A DNA stretch of 64,000 bases from Dokdonella sp. Lineage in GTDB: Bacteria > Pseudomonadota > Gammaproteobacteria > Xanthomonadales > Rhodanobacteraceae. A program made the position numbers and the translations under genes. This document shows, in pieces, positions 31,738 through 40,975 of this stretch (its first letter is position 1; the number at the start of each line of letters is the position of its first letter). The stretch covers positions 868,001 to 932,000 of the forward strand of contig JADJQH010000008.1 in the NCBI GenBank assembly GCA_016712865.1. The letters run 5' to 3'. Under the pieces are notes generated by a model. That model was not told where the DNA came from, searched no databases, and saw nothing but the letters and a program-made list of their open reading frames with translations.

Positions 31738-32373
31738 ATGAGCCAGGAGCACGTCATCGTGTTGCATGGTTTATGGATGCGCAGTTTCGCCATGCAACTG
31801 CTGGCGCGGCGACTGCGCGCGGCGGGGTTCCGCGTATCCACCCTGGATTACCTGACCGTTGCCGGCAGTTGGCAGGCATCCACGGAGCACCTTGCCAAGC
31901 GCTGGCAGCGGCTGGGTCCGGGCAAGGTGCATGTTGTCGGACACAGTCTGGGTGGCGTACTGGCCGTGAATGTCGCGCAGCAGTTCGGCAAGTTGCCCGG
32001 CGGTCGCATTGTGTGCCTCGGTTCGCCCCTGAACGGAAGCGCCGTCGCTGATCGCATGCGCGAGCTGCCGGGCGCGCGCTGGTTGCTGGGCAAGAGCGCC
32101 GAAGTGCTGCACCAAGGGCTGCCGGCGTGGACCGGCGAGCGCCAGATCGGGGTTGTCGCCGGGCGCAAACCCGTCGGCCTTGGCAAGGTCCTCGGACGCA
32201 TCCAGGGGGCACACGATGGCACCGTGGCCGTGGAGGAAACCCGCCTGGCCGGCATTCACGCACACCGGATCGTGGATTCCACGCACACGGGCCTCGTGTT
32301 TTCACGCGAGGTCGCCACGCTCGCGGCGAATTACCTGCGCTCCGGCGAATTCGCCCCGGTGGAATCCGACTGA
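31738..32373 (+). CDS. Alpha/beta hydrolase (lipase/esterase-like)
   Basis: 211 residues with an oxyanion region VIVLHGLWMRS near the N-terminus and the nucleophile elbow VVGHSLGGVLA (Ser70). A DGTVAVEET region near 160 could give the Asp, and a DSTHTGL segment near 182 the catalytic His. This pattern matches the small PGAP1-like/lipase family of cytosolic esterases. There is no signal peptide. The substrate cannot be told from sequence. It lies between aspS and ruvC on the same strand. Confidence 0.75.
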   Translation: MSQEHVIVLHGLWMRSFAMQLLARRLRAAGFRVSTLDYLTVAGSWQASTEHLAKRWQRLGPGKVHVVGHSLGGVLAVNVAQQFGKLPGGRIVCLGSPLNGSAVADRMRELPGARWLLGKSAEVLHQGLPAWTGERQIGVVAGRKPVGLGKVLGRIQGAHDGTVAVEETRLAGIHAHRIVDSTHTGLVFSREVATLAANYLRSGEFAPVESD

Positions 32374-32549
32374 ATGAACGCGTTGCGGGGCGGCCTGATA
32401 AAATCCGCGCACCATGCATTTGCATCGACTCCCGGTGAATCCGCGAAGCAGCCTTCGATCCTGCACGGTGCATCGACCCTGCATGCAGCAGGCGTGCGCA
32501 AGGCAACGGGCGTGAGCGATCACCCCGCGCTGGCAACGGAGCCACACCG

Positions 32550-33071
32550 GTGATCCGCATTCTCGGCATCGACCCGGGCAGCCAGCGCACCGGCATCGGC
32601 GTGATCGATGTTGCTGCCGATGGCAAGTCCACGCACGTATTCCACACCACCATCAACCTGCTGGACAACGACAGCTTCCACATGCGCCTGCGCCAGGTGT
32701 TCGAGGCGGTGGGTGAGGTCATCGAGGAGCACGCCCCAACCGAGGTGGCCATCGAGCGCGTGTTCATGGCGCGCAATCCCGATTCCGCGCTCAAGCTCGG
32801 GCAGGCGCGTGGCGCCGCGATCTGCGCGGTCGTCAATCGAGGCCTTGATCTGGCCGAATACGCGGCCAAGGAAGTCAAGCAGGCGGTGGTCGGTGGCGGT
32901 GGCGCCGACAAGAGCCAGATCCAGCACATGGTTGGCGTGCTGCTGGGTATTTCCGGAAAGCTTCAGGCCGATGCCGCCGATGCGCTGGCGGTGGCCTTGA
33001 CCCACGCACACACTCGCGCAAGCACGGTGCGCCTGGGTATTCCGCGCACGGCATGGAGAAGGCGTCGATGA
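32550..33071 (+). CDS. ruvC: Holliday junction resolvase RuvC
   Basis: 173 residues from a GTG start. [17 protein letters not shown] holds the first catalytic Asp (Asp8), [20 protein letters not shown] the second acidic site, and [14 protein letters not shown] the two C-terminal Asp residues of the RNase H-type centre. It cuts Holliday junctions after RuvAB branch migration. It overlaps ruvA by four bases (ATGA). Confidence 0.96.
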   Translation: MIRILGIDPGSQRTGIGVIDVAADGKSTHVFHTTINLLDNDSFHMRLRQVFEAVGEVIEEHAPTEVAIERVFMARNPDSALKLGQARGAAICAVVNRGLDLAEYAAKEVKQAVVGGGGADKSQIQHMVGVLLGISGKLQADAADALAVALTHAHTRASTVRLGIPRTAWRRRR

Positions 33072-33658
33072 TCGGACGATTGAAAGGGACCCTCGCCAGC
33101 AAGCAGCCGCCGTGGATTCTGCTGGATGTGTCTGGCGTGGGCTACGAACTTGAAGTGCCGATGTCCACGTTCTACGACCTGCCCGAACTTGGTCAAACGG
33201 TAACCCTGTGCACGCATTACGCGGTCAAGGAAGATTCGGTGGCCTTGTACGGATTCCTCAAGGATTCCGAACGTGCCCTGTTCCGTGCCGTGCAGAAGGT
33301 CAGCGGAATCGGCGCGCGCATTGCGCTGGCCATCCTCTCCAGCGTGTCTGCAGACGAATTTGCCCGCTTCGTGCAGGGCAATGACATCGCCGCGTTGACG
33401 CGCATCCCGGGCATCGGCAAGAAGACGGCGGAGCGCATGATCGTGGAACTGCGCGACCGCATGGATGCACTGCCCGGCATTGCATTGAGCGCAAGCGTGC
33501 CAGCTTCGGCCATGGACGCGGCCAGCGAGGCAGGCATTGCCTTGCAGGCACTGGGTTACAAGCCGGCTGAAGTCTCTCGACTGATCAAGGTGGCCAGCGC
33601 GCCGGATGACAGCGCCGAGGACATCATCCGCAAGGCTCTCAAGGCCGCACTTCGCTGA
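33068..33658 (+). CDS. ruvA: Holliday junction DNA helicase subunit RuvA
   Basis: 196 residues starting MIGRLKGTL: an OB-fold domain I, helix-hairpin-helix pairs in domain II ([14 protein letters not shown] and [18 protein letters not shown]), and a C-terminal domain III ([14 protein letters not shown]) that contacts RuvB. The start at 33068 overlaps ruvC. RuvB lies 2.3 kb downstream, with a small ORF and kup between. Confidence 0.96.
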   Translation: MIGRLKGTLASKQPPWILLDVSGVGYELEVPMSTFYDLPELGQTVTLCTHYAVKEDSVALYGFLKDSERALFRAVQKVSGIGARIALAILSSVSADEFARFVQGNDIAALTRIPGIGKKTAERMIVELRDRMDALPGIALSASVPASAMDAASEAGIALQALGYKPAEVSRLIKVASAPDDSAEDIIRKALKAALR

Positions 33659-33669
33659 GCAGCAAACCC

Positions 33670-33804
33670 ATGCCGACCATGCAGCGCCCGCCTGTTAGAC
33701 CGCTGGACCTTGCCGCTTCGCGAGGCAAGCGCGTGCTCGTCCATGCCGAGGACAACGCAATTGAGCAGGTCCGGTTTCCCGACAAGGGCGGTGAGTTGTC
33801 ATGA
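33670..33804 (+). CDS. 44-codon ORF bridging ruvA and kup
   Basis: The ATG at 33670 lies 11 bases after the ruvA stop, and the TGA at 33802-33804 overlaps the kup ATG (ATGA). The deduced peptide begins MPTMQRPPVRPLDLAASRGK and ends FPDKGGELS; it is charged, Pro-rich at its start, and has no membrane segment or known motif. Position and coupling suggest it is translated and helps set kup translation, but similarity searches are needed before calling it a real protein. Confidence 0.45.
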   Translation: MPTMQRPPVRPLDLAASRGKRVLVHAEDNAIEQVRFPDKGGELS

Positions 33805-35687
33805 GCGAATCCATGGCCAGTGAAAAGGCCAACCACAAGCGGCTGCTTGCGCTCAGCTTCCTGGCCATCGGTGTCGTATTCGGTGACATCGGCACCAGTC
33901 CGCTGTATGCGTTTCGCGAAGCCTTTGGCCAGCATGGCGTGGAACCACTGCGTGAAAACGTGCTCGGCGTGCTGTCGCTGATTTTCTGGTCGCTGATCAC
34001 GGTGGTGTCGATCAAGTACGCCACCTTCATCCTGCGCGCGGACAACAAGGGTGAAGGCGGCGTCATGGCCTTGATGGCGCTGGCCCAGCGTGGCGTCCGC
34101 CGGCTGCGGGCCCGCTGGGTCGTAATGGTCATCGGCTTGTTCGGCTCGTCGCTGTTTTTTGGCGACGCTGTGGTCACGCCGGCCATTTCGGTGTTGTCGG
34201 CGGTCGAAGGCATCGAAGTGCTGAGCCCTGCCTCGACCCACTACGTGGCGCCAATCACCGTTCTCATCCTGCTCGGCATTTTCTCGATCCAGAAGCACGG
34301 ATCCAGTCGCATCGGGCCCTTGTTTGCTCCCATCACCCTGACCTGGTTCATTTCCCTCGGTGTGCTTGGCGTGAGCGGCATCGTGCGTGAGCCAGGCGTC
34401 CTGGAGGCATTGGTTCCGCATCATGCCTTCATGTTCTTCGTGCACAACGGCAAGCTCGGCATCTTTGCGATGGGCGCCGTGGTGCTGTCGATCACCGGTG
34501 CCGAAGCGCTGTACTCGGACATGGGGCATTTCGGAAAAACCCCGATCCGACTGGTCTGGTTTGTCGTCGTCTTGCCCTGCCTGATGTTGAACTACCTCGG
34601 ACAAGGCGCGTTGGTGCTGGCGGATTCGACAACCGCAAGCAATCCGTTCTACCTGCTGGTACCTGCCGATTTCCTGATTCCGATGATCGTGCTGGCGACC
34701 ATGGCCACGGTGGTGGCGTCACAGGCGGTGATTGCCGGCACGTTCTCGATGGCGCGCCAGGCCATCCAGTTGGGTTACCTGCCGCGCATGCAGGTGTTGC
34801 ACACCTCAAGCCAGCAGGAAGGGCAGATTTTCCTGCCGTGGATCAATCGCACCCTGCTCCTGCTCACCGTCGCCGTGGTGCTGGGTTTCAAATCCTCGAG
34901 CAATCTGGTCAGTGCCTATGGGCTTGCGGTGGTGGGCACGATGCTGCTCAACACCATCCTGGTGGTGATCGTTGCGCGGCGCATCTGGGGCTGGAGTCAC
35001 CTGCGCGTAGCGACCGCCGGGCTGGTGTTCCTCGGCGTTGACCTGCTGCTGCTCACCGCCGTGGCGGACAAGTTCATTTACGGAGGATGGTTTCCGCTGG
35101 CGCTGGGTGTACTCGTCTTCACCGTGATGATCACCTGGCGCCGCGGGCGCGACCTGGTCATGCGCGAGATCAAGCGGGCAGGGCTTGCACTCGAGCCATT
35201 CATTGCCTCGATCAGCGCGCACCCGCCGCTGCGCGTACCCGGCACTGCCGTTTTCCTCACAGCCAATCCGGAAGGCGTGCCAAATGCCCTGCTGCACAAC
35301 CTCAAGCACAACAAGGTGCTGCACGAGCGCAACGTGATGCTCACCGTCGAGATTCTCGATGAGCCGGTCACCGACCCGACTACCCGGGTCAGCGTCGCCC
35401 CACTCGCGGACGGCTTTTACCTGGTGTCGGTGCGCTATGGATTTTCCGAAGACCCGGACATCCCGGCTGCCTTGCTGGGTGTGAGCCAATGCGGTTTTCC
35501 GTTTGACATGATGGACACCACGTTCTTCCTCAGCCGTGAAAGCATCGTCGCCGGAGATCGACCCGGGATGACCCTGTGGCGCGACCGCCTGTTCCAGATC
35601 CTGTCGCGCAACGCCACCTCGGCCACCGCATTCTTCCGCATTCCCGGCAATCGCCTGATCGAACTCGGAACCCAGGTGGAGATATGA
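33801..35687 (+). CDS. kup: Low-affinity K+ uptake protein Kup
   Basis: 628 residues with about 12 membrane helices in the first ~435 and a C-terminal cytoplasmic domain of ~190. The N-terminal signature FLAIGVVFGDIGTSPLYAF is diagnostic of the KUP/HAK family of K+/H+ symporters. Later segments include KYATFILRADNKGEGGVMAL and GAVVLSITGAEALYSDMGHF. It sits between ruvA and ruvB on the same strand, coupled to the small ORF upstream; the link to recombination genes is probably positional. Confidence 0.95.
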   Translation: MSESMASEKANHKRLLALSFLAIGVVFGDIGTSPLYAFREAFGQHGVEPLRENVLGVLSLIFWSLITVVSIKYATFILRADNKGEGGVMALMALAQRGVRRLRARWVVMVIGLFGSSLFFGDAVVTPAISVLSAVEGIEVLSPASTHYVAPITVLILLGIFSIQKHGSSRIGPLFAPITLTWFISLGVLGVSGIVREPGVLEALVPHHAFMFFVHNGKLGIFAMGAVVLSITGAEALYSDMGHFGKTPIRLVWFVVVLPCLMLNYLGQGALVLADSTTASNPFYLLVPADFLIPMIVLATMATVVASQAVIAGTFSMARQAIQLGYLPRMQVLHTSSQQEGQIFLPWINRTLLLLTVAVVLGFKSSSNLVSAYGLAVVGTMLLNTILVVIVARRIWGWSHLRVATAGLVFLGVDLLLLTAVADKFIYGGWFPLALGVLVFTVMITWRRGRDLVMREIKRAGLALEPFIASISAHPPLRVPGTAVFLTANPEGVPNALLHNLKHNKVLHERNVMLTVEILDEPVTDPTTRVSVAPLADGFYLVSVRYGFSEDPDIPAALLGVSQCGFPFDMMDTTFFLSRESIVAGDRPGMTLWRDRLFQILSRNATSATAFFRIPGNRLIELGTQVEI

Positions 35688-35698
35688 GGAGCCGGGAG

Positions 35699-35933
35699 TA
35701 GGGAATAGGGAATCGGGAATCGGGAATCGGGAATCGGGATGGGTCGGAACGGGGAGGAAGGGTCGGAGGGGAATCAGGAATCGGGAATCGGAGAGTGGCG
35801 GGATGGGGTGCCGGTTTGGGTACTTTGCTGAAAGCCATTCGCTATCGCCAAGGCGCAAGGCAGACGATAATCCGCTTTGACGATTCTCCATTCCCTATTC
35901 TCCATTCCCGGCTCACGCCCAATCCCGACTCCC
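35699..35933. repeat. GGGAATC-type repeat tract between kup and ruvB
   Basis: Several units of GGGAATC follow the kup stop (35699-35790); after about 85 bases the complementary CATTCCC and CTATTCTCC units appear (35880-35930), so the RNA could form a long imperfect hairpin. This fills nearly all of the 254-base gap. Related units occur in nadE and before kdsD. Confidence 0.8.
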
Positions 35934-35941
35934 GGCACCCA

Positions 35942-36988
35942 ATGACCGACCGCTTGATCGCAGCCAGCGCCGACCAGGAAGACGAGCAGATCGAAGCCAG
36001 CATTCGCCCACAGCGTCTGGCCGAGTATCTGGGGCAGGAAGCCGTGCGCGAGCAGATGTCCATCTACATCGAGGCAGCGCGACGTCGTGCCGGGGCGCTG
36101 GACCACGTGCTGATCTTCGGGCCGCCCGGCCTCGGCAAGACCACGATGGCGCATGTCATTGCCAACGAGCTCGGGGTCAACCTGCGCAGTACGTCCGGTC
36201 CGGTGCTCGAGCGGGCGGGTGACCTGGCCGCTTTGCTGACCAACCTGCAACCACGTGATGTGTTGTTCGTGGATGAAATCCACCGGCTCTCGCCCGTGGT
36301 CGAGGAGGTGTTGTATCCGGCACTGGAGGACTTCCAGATCGACATCATGATTGGTGAAGGTCCGGCAGCGCGCTCGATCAAGCTCGATCTGCCGCCGTTC
36401 ACCCTGATTGGTGCCACCACGCGCGCCGGGTTGCTGACGGCCCCGTTGCGCGACCGTTTCGGCATCGTGCAGCGCCTGGAATTCTATTCAAGCGCCGAGC
36501 TGACCCAGATCGTGCGCCGTGCGGCGAGCATTCTGGGCGTCAATTGCGATGCGGAGGGTGCTTCGGAGATTGCCCGGCGTTCGCGCGGCACGCCACGCAT
36601 CGCCAACAGGCTGCTGCGCAGGGTGCGGGATTTTGCCGAGATACGTGCCGATGGTCGCATCACCCAGGCGGTCGCCAGCGACGCCCTGCACATGCTCAAG
36701 GTGGATGCCGAAGGATTCGATGCACTCGATCGGCGCCTGCTCAGCACGATCATCGAGTATTTCGATGGCGGGCCGGTGGGCGTCGAGTCGCTGGCGGCGG
36801 CCCTCAGCGAGGAACGTGGCACCCTGGAAGACGTGATCGAACCCTTCCTCATCCAGCAGGGTTTCCTTGTACGCACCGCCCGTGGACGCATGGTGACGGA
36901 TCGCAGTTGGCGCCATCTTGGCCTGACCCCGCCGAAACGGGCCGATGCGCCCGGCAGTGGTGAGCTGTTCAGCCAGGAGCAGCAATGA
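35942..36988 (+). CDS. ruvB: Holliday junction DNA helicase RuvB
   Basis: 348 residues. The ATG at 35942 gives [18 protein letters not shown], the usual beginning. The AAA+ domain has Walker [10 protein letters not shown], Walker [13 protein letters not shown] and sensor 1 GATTRAG, then a winged-helix C-terminal domain. It drives branch migration with RuvA. The ybgC-tol genes follow 31 bases later. Confidence 0.97.
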   Translation: MTDRLIAASADQEDEQIEASIRPQRLAEYLGQEAVREQMSIYIEAARRRAGALDHVLIFGPPGLGKTTMAHVIANELGVNLRSTSGPVLERAGDLAALLTNLQPRDVLFVDEIHRLSPVVEEVLYPALEDFQIDIMIGEGPAARSIKLDLPPFTLIGATTRAGLLTAPLRDRFGIVQRLEFYSSAELTQIVRRAASILGVNCDAEGASEIARRSRGTPRIANRLLRRVRDFAEIRADGRITQAVASDALHMLKVDAEGFDALDRRLLSTIIEYFDGGPVGVESLAAALSEERGTLEDVIEPFLIQQGFLVRTARGRMVTDRSWRHLGLTPPKRADAPGSGELFSQEQQ

Positions 36989-37019
36989 TTCCCGGACTTG
37001 TGCGGCCGGGCCGGATTGC

Positions 37020-37451
37020 ATGCCGATGAAAGGACAGGATCTACCGTTCATCTGGCCTTCGCGCGTGTACTGGGAAGATACCGACGCCGGTGGGGTGGTC
37101 TATCACGCGGGCTATCTGCGGTTTTTCGAGCGCGCACGCACGGAATGGTTGCGTGCAAAAGGCATTGGCCAGCAGGAGCTGCGCGAAAGGCACGGTATCG
37201 TATTCGTGGTTCGCGACATGCAGGTGAGATTTCGCCAGGCAGCCCGGCTGGATGATTTGCTGGCTGCCTCGGTGCAGCTGAGTTCCTTGCGCAGTGCCAG
37301 TTTCAGCGTGGACCAGGTGCTGACCAGGGAAGGCGACACGAGTGTGCTGGTTGAAGCATCGGTGCGCATTGCGTGCCTTGATTGCCAGCGCTGGAAACCC
37401 TGTTCAATCCCCGATTTTCTGCTCCAAGAGATCCAAAAACATGAATCATGA
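37020..37451 (+). CDS. ybgC: Acyl-CoA thioesterase YbgC of the Tol-Pal cluster
   Basis: 143 residues with a hotdog-fold active site: RVYWEDTDAGGVVYHAGYLR, then FFERARTEWLR; the Asp of DTDAGGVVYH is catalytic. YbgC-type enzymes hydrolyse short- or medium-chain acyl-CoA or acyl-ACP and are commonly first in tol-pal operons. Two in-frame ATGs (37020, 37026) are near the start. It overlaps tolQ by 11 bases. Confidence 0.93.
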   Translation: MPMKGQDLPFIWPSRVYWEDTDAGGVVYHAGYLRFFERARTEWLRAKGIGQQELRERHGIVFVVRDMQVRFRQAARLDDLLAASVQLSSLRSASFSVDQVLTREGDTSVLVEASVRIACLDCQRWKPCSIPDFLLQEIQKHES

Positions 37452-38121
37452 GTTGAATGTCTTCGCCCTGGTCTGGGGCGCCAGCTTGCCGGTCAAGTTC
37501 GTCCTGCTGATGCTGGTGCTGTTCTCGGTGCTCTCCTGGATCATCATCTTCCGCAAGATGGCGATGATCAACATGGCCAATGCCAGCGCCAATGATTTCG
37601 AGGAGCGCTTCTGGTCTGGCTCGGACCTGGCGGCCCTGTTCAAGGATGTGAATTCAAGCGGGGAGCGCATCGCCGGAATCGAGGCGATTTTCGAATCCGG
37701 ATTTCGCGAATTCGCACGCCTGCGCCAGCGTCGTGGGGTGGACTCGCGTACCTTGCTGGAGGGCGCGCAGCGCGCCATGCGGGTTTCGCAATCGCGCGAA
37801 GTCGAGCGACTTGAGCAGAATCTCGAGTTTCTCGCCAACGTGGGTTCGATCAGTCCCTACGTCGGTTTGTTCGGCACGGTGTGGGGCATCATGATTGCAT
37901 TCCAGGGCCTGGCCAACGTGAAGGAAGCCACCATTGCCATGGTGGCGCCGGGCATTTCCGAAGCCTTGATTGCCACCGCGATGGGTTTGTTTGCCGCCAT
38001 TCCCGCGGTGTGGGCCTACAACCGCTTTGCCACCCGGGTTGAGCGCGTGGCCCTGCGCTATGAAACCTTCCTTGAGGAATTTTCTTCGATCCTGCAGCGG
38101 CAGGCGCACGTCGATGACTGA
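37441..38121 (+). CDS. tolQ: Tol-Pal system inner-membrane proton channel subunit TolQ
   Basis: 226 residues with three membrane helices (about 18-38, 137-160, 172-195) and the conserved VGLFGTVWGIMIAF and EALIATAMGLFAAIPAV segments of TolQ/ExbB/MotA proteins. With TolR it uses the proton gradient to energise TolA during outer-membrane constriction. The start at 37441 lies inside ybgC, which indicates coupling. Confidence 0.95.
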   Translation: MNHELNVFALVWGASLPVKFVLLMLVLFSVLSWIIIFRKMAMINMANASANDFEERFWSGSDLAALFKDVNSSGERIAGIEAIFESGFREFARLRQRRGVDSRTLLEGAQRAMRVSQSREVERLEQNLEFLANVGSISPYVGLFGTVWGIMIAFQGLANVKEATIAMVAPGISEALIATAMGLFAAIPAVWAYNRFATRVERVALRYETFLEEFSSILQRQAHVDD

Positions 38122-38212
38122 CCAACGCCGCAACCCCGGTCAGCACGAGGCCGCGTTGCACAACGGGTGCGGCAGTCTGGCTGTCACGCCCATCGCCGCA
38201 GGAGCATCCTGA
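38114..38212 (+). CDS. 32-codon ORF bridging tolQ and tolR
   Basis: The ATG at 38114 lies within the last codons of tolQ and the TGA at 38210-38212 overlaps the tolR ATG (TGATG). The peptide begins MTDQRRNPGQHEAAL and ends AVTPIAAGAS. No motif or membrane segment is visible. It may only carry ribosomes across a 90-base gap; it is called because both ends are coupled, not because a product is known. Confidence 0.3.
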   Translation: MTDQRRNPGQHEAALHNGCGSLAVTPIAAGAS

Positions 38213-38655
38213 TGCAGAGTCGTATGCGCAGCCGCGGGCGACGCAAACTCAAGGCCGAAATCAATGTGGTCCCCTACATTGACGTCATGTTGGTGCTGCT
38301 CATCATCTTCATGGTGACGGCGCCGCTGATGAACCTCGGCGTCGATATCGAATTGCCCAAGTCCAATGCAACCGCGATCCAGAACGACAAGGAACCCATC
38401 GTCGTCAGCGTCGACAAGGATGGCGCCTACTTCCTCACCCTCGGGGCAAGCGAGCGCGAAGCTGTCGATGCGGAGGTGCTGGTCAGCAAGGTCTCGGCAT
38501 TCGTGCGCCAGAATCCTGAAGTTCCGGTATTGATCGGTGGTGATGAGCGGGTCGACTACGGCAGCATCTATGCCGTGATGGTCTTGCTGCAGCAGGCCGG
38601 TGCTCCAAAGGTCGGGCTCATGAGCCAGCCATCGCCGCCACCGGGCAAACGCTGA
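38212..38655 (+). CDS. tolR: Tol-Pal system protein TolR
   Basis: 147 residues: a basic N-terminus, then INVVPYIDVMLVLLIIFMV, the single membrane helix with the proton-carrying Asp of the TolR/ExbD family, followed by a periplasmic domain containing VPVLIGGDERVDYGSIY. GGAG lies 9 bases before the ATG at 38212; a second ATG four codons later is possible. It completes the TolQR motor. Confidence 0.95.
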   Translation: MQSRMRSRGRRKLKAEINVVPYIDVMLVLLIIFMVTAPLMNLGVDIELPKSNATAIQNDKEPIVVSVDKDGAYFLTLGASEREAVDAEVLVSKVSAFVRQNPEVPVLIGGDERVDYGSIYAVMVLLQQAGAPKVGLMSQPSPPPGKR

Positions 38656-38660
38656 TCGGC

Positions 38661-39557
38661 ATGAAGGACGGTTTCTTCATCAACTTGCGGGCGGTGGTCT
38701 ACTCGCTGCTCCTCCACGGGATCCTGGTCTTGCTCATGATTTTCGGGCTGTGGTGGACCACGGAGTCGCGCGTGGTGGTCTTGCCCGGGCAGGTGATCGA
38801 AGCCAGCCTGGTGGGGCCGACGGCTGCGCCGAAACCTGCTGCGCGCAAGCCCAGGGCGCAGAAGCCGACGCCGCCAAAACCCGCGCAGGAGAAACCGGAG
38901 CCTGTGCCACCCAAGCAGGAAACGGCACCGGCGCCCGAACCGCCGAAGCAGGATCTGGTCGAACAACAACGCGTCGACGCCATGGCCGAGCAAAAGGCCG
39001 ATCTGGCTAGAAAGGAGCAGGAAGAAAAGCGCCGGCGCGAGCAGATCCTGCTGGAGCAGGAAAAGATGGAGGTCGAGCGCCAGCGCCAGCTTGAAGAAGT
39101 GCGCAAGCAACTGGCCGATGCCGCCAGGCAGAAGAATCTGGAGAAGGAGCGGTTGCAGCAGTTGCAGGACAAGCGCCTGGCCGAGCAGAAGAAAGCCGAG
39201 CAGGACCGGCTCGATCAGCTGGTCGAGCAGGAGGCCGAGCAGGCCCAAACCGGCGCTGGCGGCCAGGACAACGACCTGGCGGCGCAGTACGCGGCGGCAA
39301 TCCAGGCTGCCGTTACGCGCAACTGGAATCGTCCCGAATCGGTGCCGCCCGGATTGCGTTGCACCTTGCGCATCGTGCAGATCCCGGGCGGTGATGTGCT
39401 GTCTGCCAGCGTGACCTCGCCTTGCAATGCGGACGCCAGCGCGCGATTGTCGATCGAGCAAGCGGTGATGCGCGCTGCGCCGCTGCCGTACCAGGGCTTC
39501 GAAGACGTGTTTGCGCGCGAAGTCACTTTCAATTTCAAGTATGACGGGCAGGACTAG
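38661..39557 (+). CDS. tolA: Tol-Pal system protein TolA
   Basis: 298 residues. One N-terminal membrane anchor (about 12-32) is followed by a Pro/Lys/Ala-rich linker and a long charged helix of Gln, Lys, Arg and Glu (about 95-195), then a C-terminal TolA domain that starts near AAIQAAVTRNWNRPE and ends FEDVFAREVTFNFKY. TolA spans the periplasm and contacts Pal and TolB when energised by TolQR. Confidence 0.93.
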   Translation: MKDGFFINLRAVVYSLLLHGILVLLMIFGLWWTTESRVVVLPGQVIEASLVGPTAAPKPAARKPRAQKPTPPKPAQEKPEPVPPKQETAPAPEPPKQDLVEQQRVDAMAEQKADLARKEQEEKRRREQILLEQEKMEVERQRQLEEVRKQLADAARQKNLEKERLQQLQDKRLAEQKKAEQDRLDQLVEQEAEQAQTGAGGQDNDLAAQYAAAIQAAVTRNWNRPESVPPGLRCTLRIVQIPGGDVLSASVTSPCNADASARLSIEQAVMRAAPLPYQGFEDVFAREVTFNFKYDGQD

Positions 39558-39563
39558 ATACCG

Positions 39564-40871
39564 ATGAATAGACTCTCCTTGCGTTGTTTCGCGATGGCCA
39601 TGCTGCTTGCTTTTGCCGGTACGGCATTTGCCCAGGGCCTGAGCATCGACATCACCGATGGCAGCAGTACAGCCGACCCGATTGCGGTGGTGCCCTTCGC
39701 CTTTGAAGGGGCTGGCTTGCCGCCGGAGACCGATGTTTCCGAGATCGTCAGGGCGGATCTGGCCAGATCCGGCAAGTTTTTCACCCTGGGCAGGCGCGAC
39801 ATCATCGAGTTTCCGACCCGCGAATCCGAGGTCAAGTTCGCAACCTGGCGCATGCTCAAGCAGAACTACCTGGTCGTTGGACGCCTCGCGGACGCGGGCG
39901 ACGGTGCGCTGAGGGTCGAGTTCGAATTGTTCGATGTGGCGCGCCAGAGCCGCATGATGGGCCTGGCCATCAGTGGCCAGCGTACCGCCATGCGCGATGT
40001 CGCCCACCAGATTGCCGACCTTGTGTACGAGAAGATTCTGGGCGTGCGCGGCGCATTCTGGACGCGCATTGCCTATGTCACTTCGGTTGGTCTCGGCCAG
40101 AACACGCAATACGCGCTGATGGTTGCCGACTCGGATGGCTTCAATCCGCAGGTCGTCGTGCGATCGCGCGAGCCCTTGATGTCCCCGGCCTGGTCGCCGG
40201 ATGGGCGTCGCCTCGCCTACGTTTCCTTCGAACGCGGCAACTCGTCGATCTACCTGCAGGACCTGTCCACCGGCTCGCGCGAACTGGTCTCGTCGCAAAA
40301 GGGCATCAATGGCGGTCCCGCCTTTTCACCGGATGGCACCCAACTGGCCATGAACCTGTCCTATGGCGGAAGCCCGGACGTGTATGTCATGGATCTGGCC
40401 AGCCGCAAGACCCGCAAGGTCACCAGCCATTTCGCCATCGACGTCGAGCCGGTTTGGACGCCGGATGGCCAACGTCTGGTGTTTACTTCCGATCGCTCAG
40501 GTAAACCGCAGCTATACGAGGTGCCCGCTTCCGGGGGGGATGCCTCCCGCTTGACCTTCCAGGGCCAGTACAATGCGCGGGCCACGATTTGCTGTGACGG
40601 CAAGAAGATCGCAATGGCGCAAGGTACCGGAAACGTGTATCGTATTGCGGTTTTGGATCGTGCAACAACGACTTACAGCGAGATCTCGCCCGGTAACGTC
40701 GATGAATCACCGAGTTTTGCACCGAACGGAAGCATGCTTTTGTATGCGGCAACGGAAGGTCCTCGCGGGGTGCTTTACGCGGTTTCTGCAGACGGTCGGG
40801 TGAGGCAGCGGCTTGTCCTCGCTGATGGTGATGTGCGTGAACCAGCCTGGGGACCGTTTCGCCAGCGCTGA
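39564..40871 (+). CDS. tolB: Tol-Pal system beta-propeller protein TolB
   Basis: 435 residues with a signal peptide (about 1-21, ending AFA), an N-terminal alpha/beta domain, and a six-bladed propeller whose blades carry SPAWSPDGRRLAYVSFE, GPAFSPDGTQLAMNLS and EPVWTPDGQRLVFTSDR. It is periplasmic and binds Pal. The stop overlaps an ATG in the pal frame at 40871 (TGATG). Confidence 0.95.
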   Translation: MNRLSLRCFAMAMLLAFAGTAFAQGLSIDITDGSSTADPIAVVPFAFEGAGLPPETDVSEIVRADLARSGKFFTLGRRDIIEFPTRESEVKFATWRMLKQNYLVVGRLADAGDGALRVEFELFDVARQSRMMGLAISGQRTAMRDVAHQIADLVYEKILGVRGAFWTRIAYVTSVGLGQNTQYALMVADSDGFNPQVVVRSREPLMSPAWSPDGRRLAYVSFERGNSSIYLQDLSTGSRELVSSQKGINGGPAFSPDGTQLAMNLSYGGSPDVYVMDLASRKTRKVTSHFAIDVEPVWTPDGQRLVFTSDRSGKPQLYEVPASGGDASRLTFQGQYNARATICCDGKKIAMAQGTGNVYRIAVLDRATTTYSEISPGNVDESPSFAPNGSMLLYAATEGPRGVLYAVSADGRVRQRLVLADGDVREPAWGPFRQR

Positions 40872-40975
40872 TGCGGATGTCGAGAAGAACAAGCCGGCAA
40901 ACCGGCTCCATTGATCATTTGAACTGTCCAACCGATTCAACCGTGACCTTTACCTTTAGCTTGAGGGGAACACCC

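Noticed and set aside
29773..31767. A 664-codon minus-strand frame opposite aspS
   Set aside because: Antisense shadow of aspS, with no motif and no ribosome site.
32414..32515. A short ATG frame between the hydrolase gene and ruvC
   Set aside because: About 33 codons, lacks a ribosome site and is not coupled to either neighbour, unlike the ruvA-kup and tolQ-tolR cases.
33801..35687. kup between ruvA and ruvB as evidence of a novel recombination gene
   Set aside because: The product is a clear full-length KUP transporter; the position looks like simple gene-order history.
35699..35933. GGGAATC repeats considered as a CRISPR array
   Set aside because: Units are 7-8 bases and contiguous, without regular spacers; no cas gene is present in the window.
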